From Chloroflexota bacterium (GTDB lineage Bacteria; Chloroflexota; Limnocylindria; QHBO01): DNA of 25,174 nt. The DNA is taken from NCBI GenBank assembly GCA_005882055.1, contig VBGQ01000011.1, forward strand, positions 1-25,174, written 5' to 3'. The notes under the pieces are model-generated. The model was not told the DNA's origin, searched no databases, and saw only the letters and a list, made by a program, of their open reading frames with translations. Below are positions 7,502 through 14,560 of the stretch, one piece after another (within the stretch, counting starts at the first letter, position 1; each line of letters starts with the position of its first letter). Both the position numbers and the translations under genes were made by a program.

Positions 7502-7849
7502 TCAGTTCCCGCCCAGGAGGCTCAGGGTGCGCGGATCGAGCCGATAGTCTCGCTGCACCTTGAAGTATTTCTGCAGGAAGTACTTCACCACCTCGGTGGA
7601 GACGTTGCCGGGGACCGTCGCGGAATACGAGAAGGTCAGCACCTCGAGGCTGGCGTCGGTCGCGCCCGGCCGCGACGGCAGGTAGCCCACGAACCAGGAG
7701 TGGAACGGCAGGCTGCCGTCCGATTGCTTGGTCCCGAACTCCGCGGTTCCGGTCTTGCCGGACAGCGCACCGGGGAGCGGCACGTCTCGGATATTGAATG
7801 CGTGCCCGCTGGTGACCACCTCGCGCGCCCCGAAGCGGAGGACCTGCAT
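7502..7849 (-). CDS. mrdA: C-terminal piece of mrdA in a second frame (KTGT motif)
   Basis: This is the remainder of PBP2, not a separate gene. From 7849 the minus strand reads MQVLRFGAREVVTSGHAFNI, then GALSGKTGTAEFGTKQSDG and PFHSWFVGYLPSRPG, ending at TGA 7504-7502. These are the KTG active-site strand and following transpeptidase segments expected after the part encoded by 7850-9308. The ATG at 7849 lies at the junction and has no convincing ribosome site, so independent expression is unlikely. Confidence 0.8.
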   Translation of the reverse strand: MQVLRFGAREVVTSGHAFNIRDVPLPGALSGKTGTAEFGTKQSDGSLPFHSWFVGYLPSRPGATDASLEVLTFSYSATVPGNVSTEVVKYFLQKYFKVQRDYRLDPRTLSLLGGN

Positions 7850-9308
7850 CGTTGGCCAGGGCCGCGTAGGCATTCGCCAGCTGCAGGGGCGTGACGGCGA
7901 TGACGTTCTGCCCGATGCCGGCCTGCGCGAGCTCGCCGGTAAAGACGTTCGCGCGGCCCTGGCTCTGCGCCCATTCCGTGCTCGCGATGATGCCTGACGC
8001 CTCACCCGGCAGCTTGATCCCAGTTTGCTTGCCGAAACCGTAGTTGTAGGCCCACTTGGCGAGCCGATCGATCCCGAGATGGATGGCCATCTGATAGAAG
8101 AAGGTGTCGGAGCTGCGGAAGAACGCCTGTTCGATGTTCAGCGGCCCGAACCCGGCGTGATTCCAGTCGAAGAGGCACTGTCCGGTAGGTGCGCCGGGAA
8201 TCTGGTAGCAGCCGTAGGTCGGCCACAGCTGCGTCGGCGTCGTCACGCCCTCCATCAGCGCCGCGGTCCCGGTCACGAGCTTGAATGTCGAACCCGGCGG
8301 GTAGATGTCCGCGATGGCGTGGTTGCGCAACGGATGGTTCGGATTCCTGAGGTACGCGTTGAATGCCGCGGTGCTGATGCCGGTGGCGAACTGGTTGTCG
8401 TCGTAGCTGGGCAGGGACACCATCGCCAGGATCTCGCCGGTCTGGGGGTTCATGACGATCGTGACGCCCTGCTTGACGCCCGCCGCGCGCATCCCCCAGG
8501 TCAGGGCATCAGTCGCGAGACGTTGCAGCCGGGCGTCGATGGTCAGCATCAGGTTCCGGCCGGGAACCGCCTGGGTCGTGGTGGAGATGACCTTGATCGG
8601 ACGGCCGGACGCGTCCCGCTCCACCTGCTGCGCCCCGTAGGTCCCCCGCAGGACCGCTTCGTACGATGCCTCCACGCCATCCTTGCCGATCGAGTCATCC
8701 GGCAGGTAGCCGCGGGCGGCGAGCGCGTTCACCTGATCCTGGCTGACCGGGCCGGTGTAGCCGAGGACATGGGCCAGCAGTGATCCATCGACCTTGCCGG
8801 CTTCATCGAGGTACTGCCGCACCGGGTCGACCTGCACGACGATCCCGGGCAGTGCACCGGCCTGTTCGGAGAGGAGGAGTGCCTGGTCGCGCGTGATGCC
8901 CCGCAGGAGAGGGACCTGGTCGTACGGCGATCCGCGGAATGCCTCGAGGCGCTGCTTGAGCGCGGCCGCCTTGGAGCTCGTGCTGGAGGCGACGCGCGCG
9001 AGGACGGCGTCACGAGCCGCCGGGACTGCCGGCAGGTCCGCCGGGACTGCGTCGACGGTCCAGGAGGGGACGTTGACGGCGACCGGCCGACCGGTGCGGT
9101 CGAAGATCAGGCCGCGCGGCGCCTTGATCGGCACCTCGATGGTTCGCGCCGCCACCGCGCGGTCCGCATAGAGCGACCCGTTGAGGACCTGCATCTGAAA
9201 GAGACGACCGCCCAGCGCAGCGAAGAGGACGGCCGCGGTGACCGCGAATGCGATGAGCCGCGCTCGGGAGCGCGGCAGGTCGATGCGGCCTTCGTTGAGG
9301 TCAGCCAT
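7502..9308 (-). CDS. mrdA: Penicillin-binding protein 2 (elongation transpeptidase), interrupted
   Basis: A class B PBP that crosslinks peptidoglycan in the elongasome with RodA. It has an N-terminal membrane anchor (about 18-38), a PBP dimerisation domain (APRGLIFDRTGRPVAVN) and a transpeptidase domain with the nucleophile in YPPGSTFKL (Ser340, Lys343) and RSSDTFF as the SxN-like motif. The frame is good to LQLANAYAALAND near 7850 and then becomes nonsense that would run to 7470, inside rodA. The third motif, KTGTAEFG, lies in another frame at 7502-7849. In relatives about 70-80 residues separate NAYAALAN from KTGT; here only about 35 remain. A deletion of roughly 40 codons with a net frame change is therefore inferred. 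Start ATG at 9308, 9 bp after mreD. Confidence 0.88.
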
Positions 9309-9317
9309 CGGTCCGGG

Positions 9318-9818
9318 TCACCACGCCGGCTTCTCTTCCGGCCGGTACCGCAGGATCACCAGGCGCATGGGCACCAGCAACAATCCGGTGATCGCCGCGT
9401 TGAGGACGGCGGCCGAGAGGATGAGCTGGAGCGGCACCGTCGTGCCGAGCGAGCCGTTGCCGACCAATGAGAGAGCGGCCAGGCTCACCAGGTCGGCCAC
9501 GATGCTCCCCGCGAATGCGGCCAGGATCGGATAGGCCCACACCAGGCGACCAAGAACCCGGTCGCCTCCGCTGACAAGTGCGGCGACCAGGAGCAGCGCC
9601 AGCGGTATTGAGCCCAAGGGCTCGGGAATGAGCAGATTGGCGACGAGCCCCGACAAGAAGGCCCAGGTGATGCCCACGCTGAAGCCAAAGCTGGTGGTCA
9701 CCAGCACGACTGCCACCAGCACGAGGTTGGGCATCACACCACCTATCTGCACGGCAGGCGCCAGGCCCGCGTGGACGATGCCGACCAGGATGGCGAGGAG
9801 GATGCTGGAGTAGGTGAT
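9318..9818 (-). CDS. mreD: Rod shape-determining protein MreD, probable ATC start
   Basis: A small integral membrane protein of the elongasome: five or six hydrophobic segments, GGVMPNLVLVAVVLVTT near the N-terminus and a C-terminal tail ending RYRPEEKPAW. The first ordinary start (GTG, 9752-9750) would remove the first membrane helix, which is clearly present upstream as SSILLAILVGIVHAGLAP. That frame opens after a TGA just upstream and contains no ATG, GTG or TTG. An ATC at 9818-9816, about 7 nt after AGGGGGA, gives 166 residues, a normal MreD length. mreB and mreC are not next to it, so mreD is the first gene of this operon. Identity is good; the start is inference. Confidence 0.78.
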   Translation of the reverse strand: MTYSSILLAILVGIVHAGLAPAVQIGGVMPNLVLVAVVLVTTSFGFSVGITWAFLSGLVANLLIPEPLGSIPLALLLVAALVSGGDRVLGRLVWAYPILAAFAGSIVADLVSLAALSLVGNGSLGTTVPLQLILSAAVLNAAITGLLLVPMRLVILRYRPEEKPAW

Positions 9819-9869
9819 TGGGAGTCCCCCTGGGTCCTTTCAACGGGTCTGGTGAGCGGGCCGCACAGG

Positions 9870-9875
9870 AGTATA
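9870..9875 (-). promoter_or_regulatory. Candidate -10 element of the mreD operon
   Basis: The minus strand reads TATACT, about 50 bp before the proposed mreD start, with no convincing -35 box. The same hexamer precedes secA. It is the only promoter-like element between parS and mreD on this strand. Confidence 0.4.
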
Positions 9876-9951
9876 GCCGCCGTCTGGAGCGCCACGACCG
9901 GGCTGGAAAAGGGCCCGATCAGGGCTGCGCCGAGGCCTCAGATAGAGGCGT

Positions 9952-9967
9952 TGTTGCACGTGAAACA
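9952..9967. other. parS: parS centromere site (ParB-binding)
   Basis: TGTTGCACGTGAAACA matches the conserved bacterial parS palindrome TGTTTCACGTGAAACA at 15 of 16 positions. ParB binds and spreads from such sites, and ParA acts on the complex to segregate the origin region. It lies in the divergent spacer 145 bp before parA, as is common when parS is near parAB. The one mismatch breaks the palindrome in the left half only. Confidence 0.9.
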
Positions 9968-10032
9968 TCGACGAGAGGAGGCTGGGCTCGCACCTTGGCC
10001 GCATGGCCGAAATCCGCTTCGTGGCGGCGCCC

Positions 10033-10060
10033 GATAACGCGCCGGTAACCCGCGGATAAC
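10033..10060 (+). repeat. Three direct repeats G(A/G)TAAC at 11-bp spacing
   Basis: GATAAC, GGTAAC and GATAAC begin at 10033, 10044 and 10055. They are exactly 11 bp apart, about one helical turn, and end 13 bp before the parA -10 element. The last copy overlaps an inverted repeat, ACCCG/CGGGT (10048-10052 and 10060-10064). The arrangement suggests an operator, perhaps for ParA or ParB autoregulation. The binding protein is unknown. Confidence 0.45.
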
Positions 10061-10069
10061 GGGTCAAAC

Positions 10070-10078
10070 TGGTACAAT
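10070..10078 (+). promoter_or_regulatory. Extended -10 promoter for parAB-gyrB
   Basis: TGGTACAAT fits an extended -10 (TGn followed by TACAAT), 35 bp before the parA GTG. There is no recognisable -35, which is usual for extended -10 promoters. The direct repeats immediately upstream could control it. Confidence 0.5.
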
Positions 10079-10112
10079 GACGGGGCCCATCTGAACTCGC
10101 AGCGGAGTGCCT

Positions 10113-10952
10113 GTGGCCAGGGTCACGGCCTGTACGAACCAGAAGGGCGGAGTCGGCAAGACGACCACCGTCATCAACCTGGCGGCGTATCTGGCGCTCT
10201 CCGGAACCTCGACCCTCGTCATTGACCTCGACCCTCAAGGAAACGCCACCAGCGGCCTTGGCATCGACCGCAGGACCGTGGATCGGTCTGTCTACCACGC
10301 ACTCATCGAGCGGACTCCCATGGGCGACCTGGCCGTCGGCACGCGCGTCCCCGGGCTGGACCTGATTCCGTCCAGCGCGGCCCTCTCCGGGGCCGAGGTG
10401 GAGCTCGTCGAGGTGCCGGTTCGCGAGCGTCGGCTTGCTGCGAGCCTGGCGGGCCTCAACGGGCGATATGAACGGGTGTTCGTGGACTGCCCGCCTTCGT
10501 TGGGGCTGTTGACGGTGAACGCGCTGACTGCCGCCGACGGCGTCTTGATTCCGATACAAACCGAGTACTACGCCCTGGAGGGCATGAGCCAGCTGCTGAA
10601 CACCATTCGCCTCGTTCGCGAGGGCCTCAATCCACGCCTTGAGATCGAGGGTGTGCTGCTGACCATGTACGACGCGCGCACCAATCTCTCGGCGCAGGTT
10701 GCCTCGGAGGTTCGCCGGCACCTGAACGGAACGGTCTTTGACACGGTTGTCCCACGCTCCGTTCGCCTTGCCGAGGCCCCCAGCCACGGCCTACACGAGG
10801 GCTCGAGGCGCTCATTCCACGTGCCGACGCTGAAGCGGGCGTCATGGAGCTGGCGGTCGACCGCATCGGGCGCAATCCGCACCAGCCCCGGGCTCGATTC
10901 GACGAGGACGAGCTCGCCGAGCTCGCCGCGTCGATCGCGGAGCACGGCGTGA
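10113..10952 (+). CDS. parA: Chromosome partitioning ATPase ParA, C-terminus lost
   Basis: A deviant Walker ATPase that moves ParB-parS complexes over the nucleoid. Motifs: ACTNQKGGVGKTTTVINLAA (Walker A, about 5-24), VIDLDPQGNATSGLG, VFVDCPPSLGLLTVNAL and QTEYYALEGMSQL. The GTG at 10113 is chosen over one at 10107 because GGAG lies 5 nt upstream and the product then starts like other ParA proteins. Recognisable ParA stops at RLAEAPSHGL (residue 227, about 10793), where about 30 more residues are expected. Downstream the frame runs as nonsense through the beginning of parB to 10952. The parA end and parB start appear to have been deleted together. Confidence 0.85.
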   Translation: MARVTACTNQKGGVGKTTTVINLAAYLALSGTSTLVIDLDPQGNATSGLGIDRRTVDRSVYHALIERTPMGDLAVGTRVPGLDLIPSSAALSGAEVELVEVPVRERRLAASLAGLNGRYERVFVDCPPSLGLLTVNALTAADGVLIPIQTEYYALEGMSQLLNTIRLVREGLNPRLEIEGVLLTMYDARTNLSAQVASEVRRHLNGTVFDTVVPRSVRLAEAPSHGLHEGSRRSFHVPTLKRASWSWRSTASGAIRTSPGLDSTRTSSPSSPRRSRSTA

Positions 10953-11695
10953 TCCAGCCGATCGTCGTGCACATGACGACCGATGGCGGGTACGAGCTCA
11001 TCGCGGGCGAACGACGGCTGCGCGCCGCGCAGCAGGCTGGGCTCGCCACGATTCCGGCGGTCACTCGCGACAGCTCCAACGAGGGATTGCTGGAGTTGGC
11101 CCTGGTGGAGAACGTCCAGCGCGCCGACCTGAACGCGATCGAGGAGGCTGCGGCCTATCGCGAGCTGATCGACCGCTTTGGACTGACCCACGAGGAGGTC
11201 GCCCAGCGGGTCGGCAAGAGCCGCGTGGCAATCTCAAATGCGCTGCGCCTGCTCGACCTCGCATCGGAGACGCGGGCTGCCATCGTCAGCGGGGCCATCA
11301 GCGAGGGACATGGTCGGGCGCTCGCGGCGATCACGGTCCCGGAGCTGCAGCGAGCGGTCCTGCAGGTCGTCCTGCAGCGCCATCTTTCGGTCCGCCAGAC
11401 CGAAGAGCTCGTCCGGCGGCGGCGCGGCCAGGGCCCGAGCCGCGCGCGCGTGCCGCTCTCATCGGATCTGCAGGATCTTGAGGCCCAGCTGCGCGGGCTG
11501 CTCGCCACCCGGGTCGGAATCGCGAGGTCACGGCGCGGGGGCCGGCTCGTCATCGAGTTCTACTCCGATGAGGAGCTGGATCGCATCTACACCATCATCT
11601 CGCGCGGCACGGCGGCCACGCCCAGCCCGGCCGAGGATCCGCCCGCGCAGGCACCGATCGCGATCCATCCCGCGCCGGACGAGGTGCAGCCATGA
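10844..11695 (+). CDS. parB: Chromosome partitioning protein ParB, N-terminus incomplete
   Basis: A CTP-dependent DNA clamp that loads at parS. From 10796 the frame reads RGLEALIPRADAEAG, the usual ParB N-terminal box that interacts with ParA, but no start codon precedes it because the sequence jumps straight from parA. The first ATG is 10844 (283 residues). Then come the ParB/Spo0J N-domain (GYELIAGERRLRAAQQAG, LALVENVQRADLNAIEEAAA), the helix-turn-helix LTHEEVAQRVGKSRVAISNA, and the C-terminal dimerisation part. The native start is probably about 8-10 codons before RGLEALIP. The stop overlaps the gyrB start as ATGA, so expression with gyrB is likely coupled. Confidence 0.88.
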   Translation: MELAVDRIGRNPHQPRARFDEDELAELAASIAEHGVIQPIVVHMTTDGGYELIAGERRLRAAQQAGLATIPAVTRDSSNEGLLELALVENVQRADLNAIEEAAAYRELIDRFGLTHEEVAQRVGKSRVAISNALRLLDLASETRAAIVSGAISEGHGRALAAITVPELQRAVLQVVLQRHLSVRQTEELVRRRRGQGPSRARVPLSSDLQDLEAQLRGLLATRVGIARSRRGGRLVIEFYSDEELDRIYTIISRGTAATPSPAEDPPAQAPIAIHPAPDEVQP

Positions 11696-13671
11696 CCGCA
11701 CAGCCCGTTCGGCGCACGCGGCGCGCCAAGTCCGAAGACGAGTACACGGCCGCCACCATCCAGGTCCTCGAGGGCCTCACGGCCGTTCGCAAGCGGCCGG
11801 GAATGTACGTCGGCTCGACCGACTCCCGTGGCCTGCACCAGCTCGTCTGGGAGGTGGTCGACAACAGCATTGACGAGGCGATGGCCGAGGTCGCGTCACG
11901 GATCGACGTCACGATCCACGCGGACGGCAGCGTGGAGGTGGTCGACGACGGCCGCGGCATCCCCACCGGCCGGCACGCGTCAGGGAAGAGCGCCCTGGAG
12001 GTCGTGCACACCGTGCTGCATGCAGGGGGCAAGTTCGGCGGAGGCGGCTACAAGGTTTCCGGCGGCCTGCACGGGGTGGGCGTCAGCGTGGTCAACGCGC
12101 TCTCATCGGATATGCACGTCGAGGTCCTGCGCGACAACAAGCGCTGGGTCCAGGACTACGTCCGCGGAGACCCACGCTCCACGGTGCGGCAGAGTGGCAG
12201 TGCCAAGGAAGCCAATCGCGGTCTCGATCCCGCCTGGCATCGGACCAGTGGCACGCGCACGGTCTTCCGGCCGGATGCGGAGATCTTCGACACGCTCGAC
12301 TTCTCCTGGGAGCTGATCGCCACGCGCCTGCGGGAATCGGCCTACCTGAACAAGGGGCTCTGGATCAGGCTCCGCGACGAGCGCAGCGACCGCGAGAAGA
12401 ACTTCTACTTCGAGGGCGGTGTCACCTCCTTCGTACGGCATCTCAACCGGCGACGCGAGACGCTCAACCCGCGGCCCATCCACGTGGAGCGCGTCGTGGA
12501 CGGCACCAGCGTGGAGGTCGCGCTGCAGTACAACGACGGGTTCGCCGAGAACGTGCTGGCGTTCGCCAACAACATCAACACCGTGGACGGCGGCACGCAC
12601 GTCACGGGCTTTCGCGCGGCGCTGACGACCTCGCTCAACGATTGGGCGCGCCGTTCCGGCACCCTCTCGGAGAAAGAGGCCAACCTGTCAGGCGACGATG
12701 TGCGCGAGGGCCTGACCGCGGTCATCAGCGTCAAGCTCACCGATCCGCAGTTCGAGGGCCAGACCAAGGCCAAGCTGGGGAATGCCGAGGTCAAGGGCAT
12801 CGTGCAGGCGGTAGTGACCGATGGGATCGTCCAGCACCTCGAGGAGAACCCCGCGGACGGGCGGCGCATCGTCGAGAAGTCGCTCACCGCGGCCCGCGCA
12901 CGGGAGGCCGCCCGCAAGGCGCGCGACCTCGTCATTCGCAAGGGCGCCCTGGAGGGGATGGCGCTTCCCGGCAAGCTGGCGGACTGCCAGGAGCGCGATC
13001 CGGCCCAGAGCGAGCTGTACATCGTCGAGGGCGACTCCGCGGGCGGATCGGCGAAACAAGGGCGCGACCGCCGCTTCCAGGCGGTGCTGCCGATGTTCGG
13101 CAAGATGCTCAACGTCGAGAAGGCGCGCTTGGATCGGGTGCTCTCGAGCGACAAGATCCGTCCGCTGGTGATCGCCCTTGGCGCGGGCATCGGCGAAACC
13201 TTCGATCTGTCCAAGCTGCGCTACCACCGCATCTGCCTCCTGAGTGACGCCGATGTCGACGGGGCACACATCAGCACGCTGCTCCTCACCTTCTTCTACC
13301 GGCACATGCCGCAAGTGATCGACAACGGCTACCTGTTCCTATGCCAGCCGCCGCTCTACCGCGTCAGCACCGGCAAGGTGACGCGCTATGCCAAGGACGA
13401 GAAGGAGCGCGAGCAGGCGATCAAGGAGCTGTCGCGGGACGGGAAGACCAAGAACGTCACCGTCCAGCGATTCAAGGGCCTCGGCGAGATGAATCCGGGG
13501 CAGCTGTGGGAAACGACGATGAACCCGGAGACCCGCACCCTGCTGCGTGTGGAAGTCGCCGATGCCGGCGAGGCGGACGAGGTCTTCAGCACGCTGATGG
13601 GCGAGCGCGTCGAGCCGCGCCGGGACTTCATCCGGGGTGAGGCGCGCAAGGTCCGCAACCTGGACATCTGA
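11692..13671 (+). CDS. gyrB: DNA gyrase subunit B
   Basis: The ATPase and TOPRIM subunit of the type IIA topoisomerase that introduces negative supercoils; 659 residues and intact. GHKL ATPase: VRKRPGMYVGS (32-42), EVVDNSIDEAM with Glu54 and Asn58, DDGRGIPTGRH, and the lid GGKFGGGGYKVSGGLHGVGV. The transducer domain follows. TOPRIM: YIVEGDSAGGSAKQGRDR with Glu446, and SDADVDG (518-524) for metal binding. The C-terminus RFKGLGEMNPGQLWETTMNP is canonical. The usual LPLRGKILN reads LPMFGKMLN. It lacks the long insertion found in Proteobacteria. It overlaps parB by 4 bp; gyrA follows after two small genes. Confidence 0.97.
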   Translation: MTAQPVRRTRRAKSEDEYTAATIQVLEGLTAVRKRPGMYVGSTDSRGLHQLVWEVVDNSIDEAMAEVASRIDVTIHADGSVEVVDDGRGIPTGRHASGKSALEVVHTVLHAGGKFGGGGYKVSGGLHGVGVSVVNALSSDMHVEVLRDNKRWVQDYVRGDPRSTVRQSGSAKEANRGLDPAWHRTSGTRTVFRPDAEIFDTLDFSWELIATRLRESAYLNKGLWIRLRDERSDREKNFYFEGGVTSFVRHLNRRRETLNPRPIHVERVVDGTSVEVALQYNDGFAENVLAFANNINTVDGGTHVTGFRAALTTSLNDWARRSGTLSEKEANLSGDDVREGLTAVISVKLTDPQFEGQTKAKLGNAEVKGIVQAVVTDGIVQHLEENPADGRRIVEKSLTAARAREAARKARDLVIRKGALEGMALPGKLADCQERDPAQSELYIVEGDSAGGSAKQGRDRRFQAVLPMFGKMLNVEKARLDRVLSSDKIRPLVIALGAGIGETFDLSKLRYHRICLLSDADVDGAHISTLLLTFFYRHMPQVIDNGYLFLCQPPLYRVSTGKVTRYAKDEKEREQAIKELSRDGKTKNVTVQRFKGLGEMNPGQLWETTMNPETRTLLRVEVADAGEADEVFSTLMGERVEPRRDFIRGEARKVRNLDI

Positions 13672-13701
13672 ATCGAACGGGAGCAGCACGAGCAGATCCA
13701 C

Positions 13702-13947
13702 ATGCCATCACGACACGTCGCCGACATTCGCCAGGTGCCAAGCAAGACCGGCCGATCCCTCGAGGAATGGTGCGCGCTCCTCGAATCGAATGGCGTCGGT
13801 GAACGCCGCGATGCCGTGAACCTGCTCCGGGACGGCTACGCGGTCAGCCACGCATTCGCGCTGGCCATCGCCGATCACTGTTTGCGGCGCAGCCGGGATG
13901 ACGACGACGGCCTGAGCTGGGACGATGATGGGGACGATCCCTGGTGA
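13702..13947 (+). CDS. Small DUF4287-like protein
   Basis: An 81-residue acidic-tailed protein. TGRSLEEWCALLESNGVGER followed by a helical segment, GYAVSHAFALAIADHC (45-60), resembles the DUF4287 domain, whose function is unknown. The last 15 residues are mostly Asp (RDDDDGLSWDDDGDDPW). The start ATG is 30 bp after gyrB. The stop overlaps the thioesterase start as GTGA, so the two are probably co-translated. Assignment rests on motif likeness only. Confidence 0.6.
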   Translation: MPSRHVADIRQVPSKTGRSLEEWCALLESNGVGERRDAVNLLRDGYAVSHAFALAIADHCLRRSRDDDDGLSWDDDGDDPW

Positions 13948-14480
13948 GCTCGGCGACGCCGCAGGCGCAGGGCGAGCAGACCAGCCGGGTCATCCAGGGC
14001 CAGGACGGCCGCCGCTACGCGTTCGCGGACCACAACTGCTTCGCGTGTGGCGGCCAGAACGCGATCGGCATGCGCCTCGAGATCGAGCTCGGCGCTGGAA
14101 CGGCCCGCACCGAGTGGCGTGCCGGCCAGGACTACGTCGGCTGGGAGGACAAGATTCACGGAGGGATCCTGGCCACGCTGCTCGACGAGGTGATGGCCTG
14201 GGCTCCGTCCAGCTACGACTCCTGGGCGGTGACCGCGGAAATGCACCTTCGGTACCGAGCACCAGCCAATCCCGGGGAGCTGCTGACCGCGGAGGCGCGG
14301 GTCACCAGTCGCCGGCGCCGCATCTACGCGGTGCACGGAGACGTGCGCGGCGAGGATGGTCGGATGATCGCGGAGGCGGATGGCCGGTTCCTGGGCGCCA
14401 GCCCGTCCGAGAAGCGGGAGCTCAAGGAACGGTACGGAATGCCGGTGGAGCTTCCGGCCGCGGGAGCGCGGCGTGAATAG
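13944..14480 (+). CDS. PaaI-family hotdog-fold thioesterase
   Basis: A 178-residue protein, probably an acyl-CoA thioesterase of the PaaI/YigI type. HNCFACGGQNAIGMRLE (30-46) is the typical start of the subgroup, and IHGGILATLLDEVMAWA (71-87) is the catalytic helix segment with the HGG motif and an acidic residue (Asp81). LRYRAPANPGELLTAEARV forms the expected central strands. The substrate is unknown. Start GTG at 13944, overlapping the preceding stop. It lies between gyrB and gyrA with no obvious functional link, so it is probably just a passenger in the operon. Confidence 0.85.
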   Translation: MSSATPQAQGEQTSRVIQGQDGRRYAFADHNCFACGGQNAIGMRLEIELGAGTARTEWRAGQDYVGWEDKIHGGILATLLDEVMAWAPSSYDSWAVTAEMHLRYRAPANPGELLTAEARVTSRRRRIYAVHGDVRGEDGRMIAEADGRFLGASPSEKRELKERYGMPVELPAAGARRE

Positions 14481-14560
14481 CGACAAACGCGACAGGCGCG
14501 GCCCCTCGAACGATGCGCTTGACCAAACCCTGAGCTGAGCGAGGAGCGACCCAGAGAGGC

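Noticed and set aside
7840..7860. Programmed frameshift in mrdA
   Set aside because: There is no slippery heptamer, and an essential block of residues is absent as well, so recoding alone would not restore the protein.
6380..7894. 504-residue open frame on the plus strand opposite rodA and mrdA
   Set aside because: It is an antisense frame created by high GC content: no family motif, very rich in His, Glu and Asp, and opposite a clear SEDS protein.
10028..10064. Replication origin with DnaA boxes
   Set aside because: TTATCCGCG matches only part of a DnaA box, there is no AT-rich unwinding region, and dnaA/dnaN are absent.
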